From NCBI RefSeq assembly GCF_003751265.1, contig NZ_RJKN01000001.1, positions 124,001-188,000 on the forward strand: 64,000 nt of DNA, in the 5' to 3' direction. The translations under genes and the position numbers were made by a program. Shown in pieces: positions 63,830-64,000 of the stretch; within the stretch, counting starts at the first letter, position 1; each line of letters opens with the position of its first letter. A model generated the notes under the pieces. That model made no database searches. It worked only from the letters and a program-made list of their open reading frames with translations, and had not been told where the DNA came from. The stretch comes from Pseudokineococcus lusitanus. Lineage in GTDB: Bacteria > Actinomycetota > Actinomycetes > Actinomycetales > Quadrisphaeraceae.

Positions 63830-64000
63830 TCAGTCGGTTGCGGCGAGGGCCTGGTCGACAAGCTCGCGGAAGTGGTCGGGCGAGGTCGGCTCGATGCGCT
63901 GGCCGTCGAGGAAGAACGTCGGGGTGCCCTGGACGCCGAGGGCCTGGCCGTCGGTGAGGTCCTGGCCGACCCGCTGCAGGGTGGCGGGATCGGCCACGGC
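63830..64000 (-). CDS. DsbA-family thiol oxidoreductase, N-terminal part beyond window
   Basis: Only the last 56 residues are visible. LGVQGTPTFFLDGQRIEPTS contains the cis-Pro loop (GTPTFF) of thioredoxin-fold DsbA-like proteins, followed by the terminal helix FRELVDQALAATD. The active-site CXXC is outside the window. Base composition returns to normal high GC here, so the island border may lie between this gene and the recombinase. Confidence 0.85.
   Translation of the reverse strand, partial: AVADPATLQRVGQDLTDGQALGVQGTPTFFLDGQRIEPTSPDHFRELVDQALAATD

Overview
The window is very GC-rich (roughly 75 percent) and densely coded, with many GTG starts and many 4-base start/stop overlaps. It carries a full Pup-proteasome locus (arc, dop, pup, prcB, prcA, pafA, pafB, pafC), RbpA, TatA/TatC and a HelY-type helicase, so the source is an actinobacterium. 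The order is a guess (Kineosporiales or a relative, inferred from gene order only). No rRNA or tRNA gene was seen.

Layout. 1-3417: 3' part of a secreted multidomain GH43 glycosidase. 3497-5520: PAC2-family protein and a HAD phosphatase, separated by a 41-bp-periodic palindromic array. 5654-11627: oligopeptide/dipeptide ABC operon (binding protein, two permeases, two ATPases) closed by a strong terminator. 11701-15131: luciferase-like oxidoreductase, site-2 protease and TrmI tRNA methyltransferase. 15471-23207: proteasome core region, with the same 41-bp palindromic array placed between pup and prcB. 23350-24810: two FKBP isomerases. 24868-28187: DUF3866 protein divergent from pafB-pafC. 28184-33714: small membrane protein, tatA, tatC, lipid kinase, helY. 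33825-36576: 5'-3' exonuclease and amidohydrolase, divergent. 36619-41490: ROK regulator with a sugar ABC transporter. 42086-44929: lnt, fxsA, rbpA. 45118-50713: minus-strand MFS, glycerophosphodiesterase, M15 peptidase and acyl-CoA synthetase. 50884-57340: AI-2E-type membrane protein, a DNA-glycosylase-like fusion, rhodanese, panD, a lipoprotein and a homoserine-dehydrogenase-like enzyme.

From about 57.35 kb the character changes. GC drops (strongest at 57.5-58.7 and 62.0-62.5 kb), genes become short and poorly known, orientation alternates, and most intergenic gaps between 59.3 and 62.0 kb hold a copy of one imperfect-hairpin repeat. The stretch ends with a serine recombinase and its candidate recombination sites, then the tail of a DsbA-like gene. 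I read this as an accessory island with a cassette-like organisation.

The proteasome genes act together. PafA attaches Pup to proteins, Dop removes it, the ARC ATPase unfolds pupylated substrates into the PrcA/PrcB chamber, and PafBC is a transcription regulator usually encoded beside them. The two most unusual signals are the 41-bp double-palindrome arrays at two places near proteasome-related genes, and the repeat-punctuated small-gene island at the right end. A third, window-wide regularity is a TANNNT-like box 6-7 nt before many start codons, implying widespread leaderless transcription; I used it to choose several starts.
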